Assembly (NCBI RefSeq): GCF_036404855.1
Contig: NZ_DASWYS010000211.1
Coordinates: forward strand, 1-23,139
Source of the DNA: Pelomonas sp036404855
GTDB taxonomy: Bacteria > Pseudomonadota > Gammaproteobacteria > Burkholderiales > Burkholderiaceae_C
Length of the DNA stretch: 23,139 nucleotides
Direction of reading: 5' to 3'
Of the stretch, positions 23,001 to 23,139 are shown piece by piece; positions within the stretch are counted from its first letter, which is position 1, and each line of letters begins with the position of its first letter. Below the pieces are notes generated by a model, which saw nothing but the letters and a program-made list of their open reading frames with translations, was not told where the DNA came from and did not search any database. The translations under genes were made by a program, and so were the position numbers.

Positions 23001-23139
23001 GAACTTGAACGACTGGCCGGGAGCCGGCTGCGTGGCTTCAAGGCCCGAGATCGTGCCTTGATAGGAAGCCGCGGGTTCGTCCTTCAGCTGGACGATGTAG
23101 GTCTTGCGATCCTGTGCAAAGGCGCTCGTGGCGAAACCG
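20016..23139 (-). CDS. Secreted subtilisin-like serine protease (S8, PA and Fn3 domains), N-terminus cut by window edge
   Basis: The reverse frame is open from the right edge to the stop at 20016, giving over 1,040 residues. The first visible residues, GFATSAFAQDRKTYIVQL, look like the end of a signal peptide and the start of an inhibitor-I9 propeptide. The catalytic triad is Asp (VIGVIDGGIW, codon 22683-22685), His (GGHGDHTAST, codon 22395-22397) and Ser (LNGTSMASPHVAG, codon 21351-21353), with the oxyanion Asn in ASAGNSGPG. A PA domain is inserted between His and Ser (KLVVCTRGTN to LQVDNVSG). An Fn3-like domain (VTNVGTSAATY, LAPGETKSFNVTL) follows, then a C-terminal region (about 20030-20650) resembling a PPC/beta-sandwich domain. 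This is an exported protease, possibly cell-surface or secreted. A 12-bp-stem terminator follows. Confidence 0.94.
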   Translation of the reverse strand, partial: GFATSAFAQDRKTYIVQLKDEPAASYQGTISGLEATQPAPGQSFKFGSAAVQAYVNYLGQQQSNVISLIGNAPVLATYNTVFNGFAASLTEAEARTLVANSQVVGIWEDDVRKLDTISTSKFLKLSEPGGLWSKTVNGTALKGEGMVIGVIDGGIWPENPAFFDRVDSNGVPSNNPADTQVYGPPPATFTGGCVAGEGITAAHCNNKLVGIKHYRAGWLANNNVNLFHWTDFVSGRDSVGGATGHGGHGDHTASTAAGNSNVPVIINGAVIGKASGMAPRARVAAYKVCWTKIDPTATDGTGTSNGCWPSDSLAAIDQAVADGVNVINYSISGSQTSVNDPVEQAFYRAALAGVFVAASAGNSGPGQAVAHISPWLTTVAASTHDRAFSGSATLGNGANFTGGSTTTTGLGNTPMILAENAGVGGGNASLCFSAAPPAGQVLLDPAKVAGKLVVCTRGTNARVDKGQAVKDAGGLGMILANSAAGQTIDADFQPVPTLQVDNVSGASVKAYVNGTASPTGSIGIAVMGTKPAPIMASFSSRGPNAGDANLLKPDVAAPGVDIIAQMTPALDQNQRDQVAAGTLVPPPAWDTLNGTSMASPHVAGVALLLKQANPTWGPGAIKSALMTSAFSTLDDGLTGAQNGLLPWAQGAGHIDPQKANDPGLVYNAGKNDWVKYQCKVNRAAVSPASDCTTIGTLDETYNLNLPSITVGAVTGATIIARSVTNVGTSAATYAAAATPPAGFTMTVSPSTLTLAPGETKSFNVTLAAAGAAEGVWQFGQLVWSDGVHSVRAPVQARAGKAISAPAEFTDTKTSGTKLFTVRTGFTGRMTASKGGLKDVTMSPEASLTPLATSSATLASRCYSSTNYASIAKYNFTVPAGAIVARWALRQADVGSPLDDNDLVVVNMNAATYTYSGNDGSNEAVQLIAPAAATYRACVLAYGGPAPMRHKLSSWIVMPGDAGGLNAVVPSTVYAGSTATVGLAWSGLATGKRTVGGTHWLDASGKVQATTVLRVSTDGALPVQNEPIPVASKLVDEGVAQ

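Noticed and set aside
1..23139. CRISPR arrays, tRNAs, rRNAs, transposases or prophage genes
   Set aside because: No regularly spaced repeats, tRNA-like CCA-ended cloverleaf, transposase motif or phage protein was seen on either strand.

Overview
This is a 23.1 kb, GC-rich and gene-dense stretch of a bacterial chromosome. Gene content and protein style (DsbA, LptA/LptB/RpoN, three-subunit PntA1-PntA2-PntB, FadD, RsmE, MnmA) suggest a betaproteobacterium of the order Burkholderiales, probably a Rubrivivax/Roseateles-like lineage. That placement is inference from protein appearance; no marker RNA gene is present. There is no rRNA, tRNA, CRISPR array, intact insertion sequence or phage gene, and most of the window is ordinary core chromosome.

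Layout. (1) 1-377 is the 3' end of dsbA. A 404-base gap follows that holds a decayed dsbA-like fragment and a possible promoter. (2) 782-3692 is the forward cluster lptA-lptB-rpoN: two parts of the lipopolysaccharide export machine followed by sigma-54. The lptC gene usually found upstream is not in the window. (3) 3705-4571 is a reverse-strand secreted esterase, divergent from rlmL (23S rRNA methyltransferase) and a small exported protein (4632-6414). (4) 6399-13519 is a long reverse-strand block. In transcription order it runs pntA1, pntA2, pntB (proton-pumping transhydrogenase), fadD (acyl-CoA synthetase), an unknown 169-residue protein, rsmE (16S rRNA methyltransferase) and an MFS transporter. 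(5) 13604-16810 is a forward run: a NudJ-like Nudix hydrolase, a second secreted esterase, a 2OG-Fe(II) oxygenase, and mnmA (tRNA 2-thiouridylase). (6) 16866-18733 is a two-component pair with a membrane HisKA_3-type kinase and a NarL-type regulator. (7) 18705-23139 holds exported proteins: a CAP-domain protein, a cysteine-rich lipoprotein and a large subtilisin-like protease that is cut by the window edge.

Most notable signals. A reverse-strand hairpin at 19285-19317 has the architecture of group II intron domain V. No reverse transcriptase is present, so it looks like an intron relic, and it lies directly against the start of the CAP gene. The 502-711 segment carries a dsbA-like C-terminus beside the real dsbA. 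Two GC hairpins, one inside a coding linker (8607-8630) and one intergenic (16817-16852), share the 11-mer GCCCCCCGGCG and may belong to one dispersed repeat family. A 3-codon mini-ORF overlaps the GTG start of rlmL. I see no convincing new multi-gene system.
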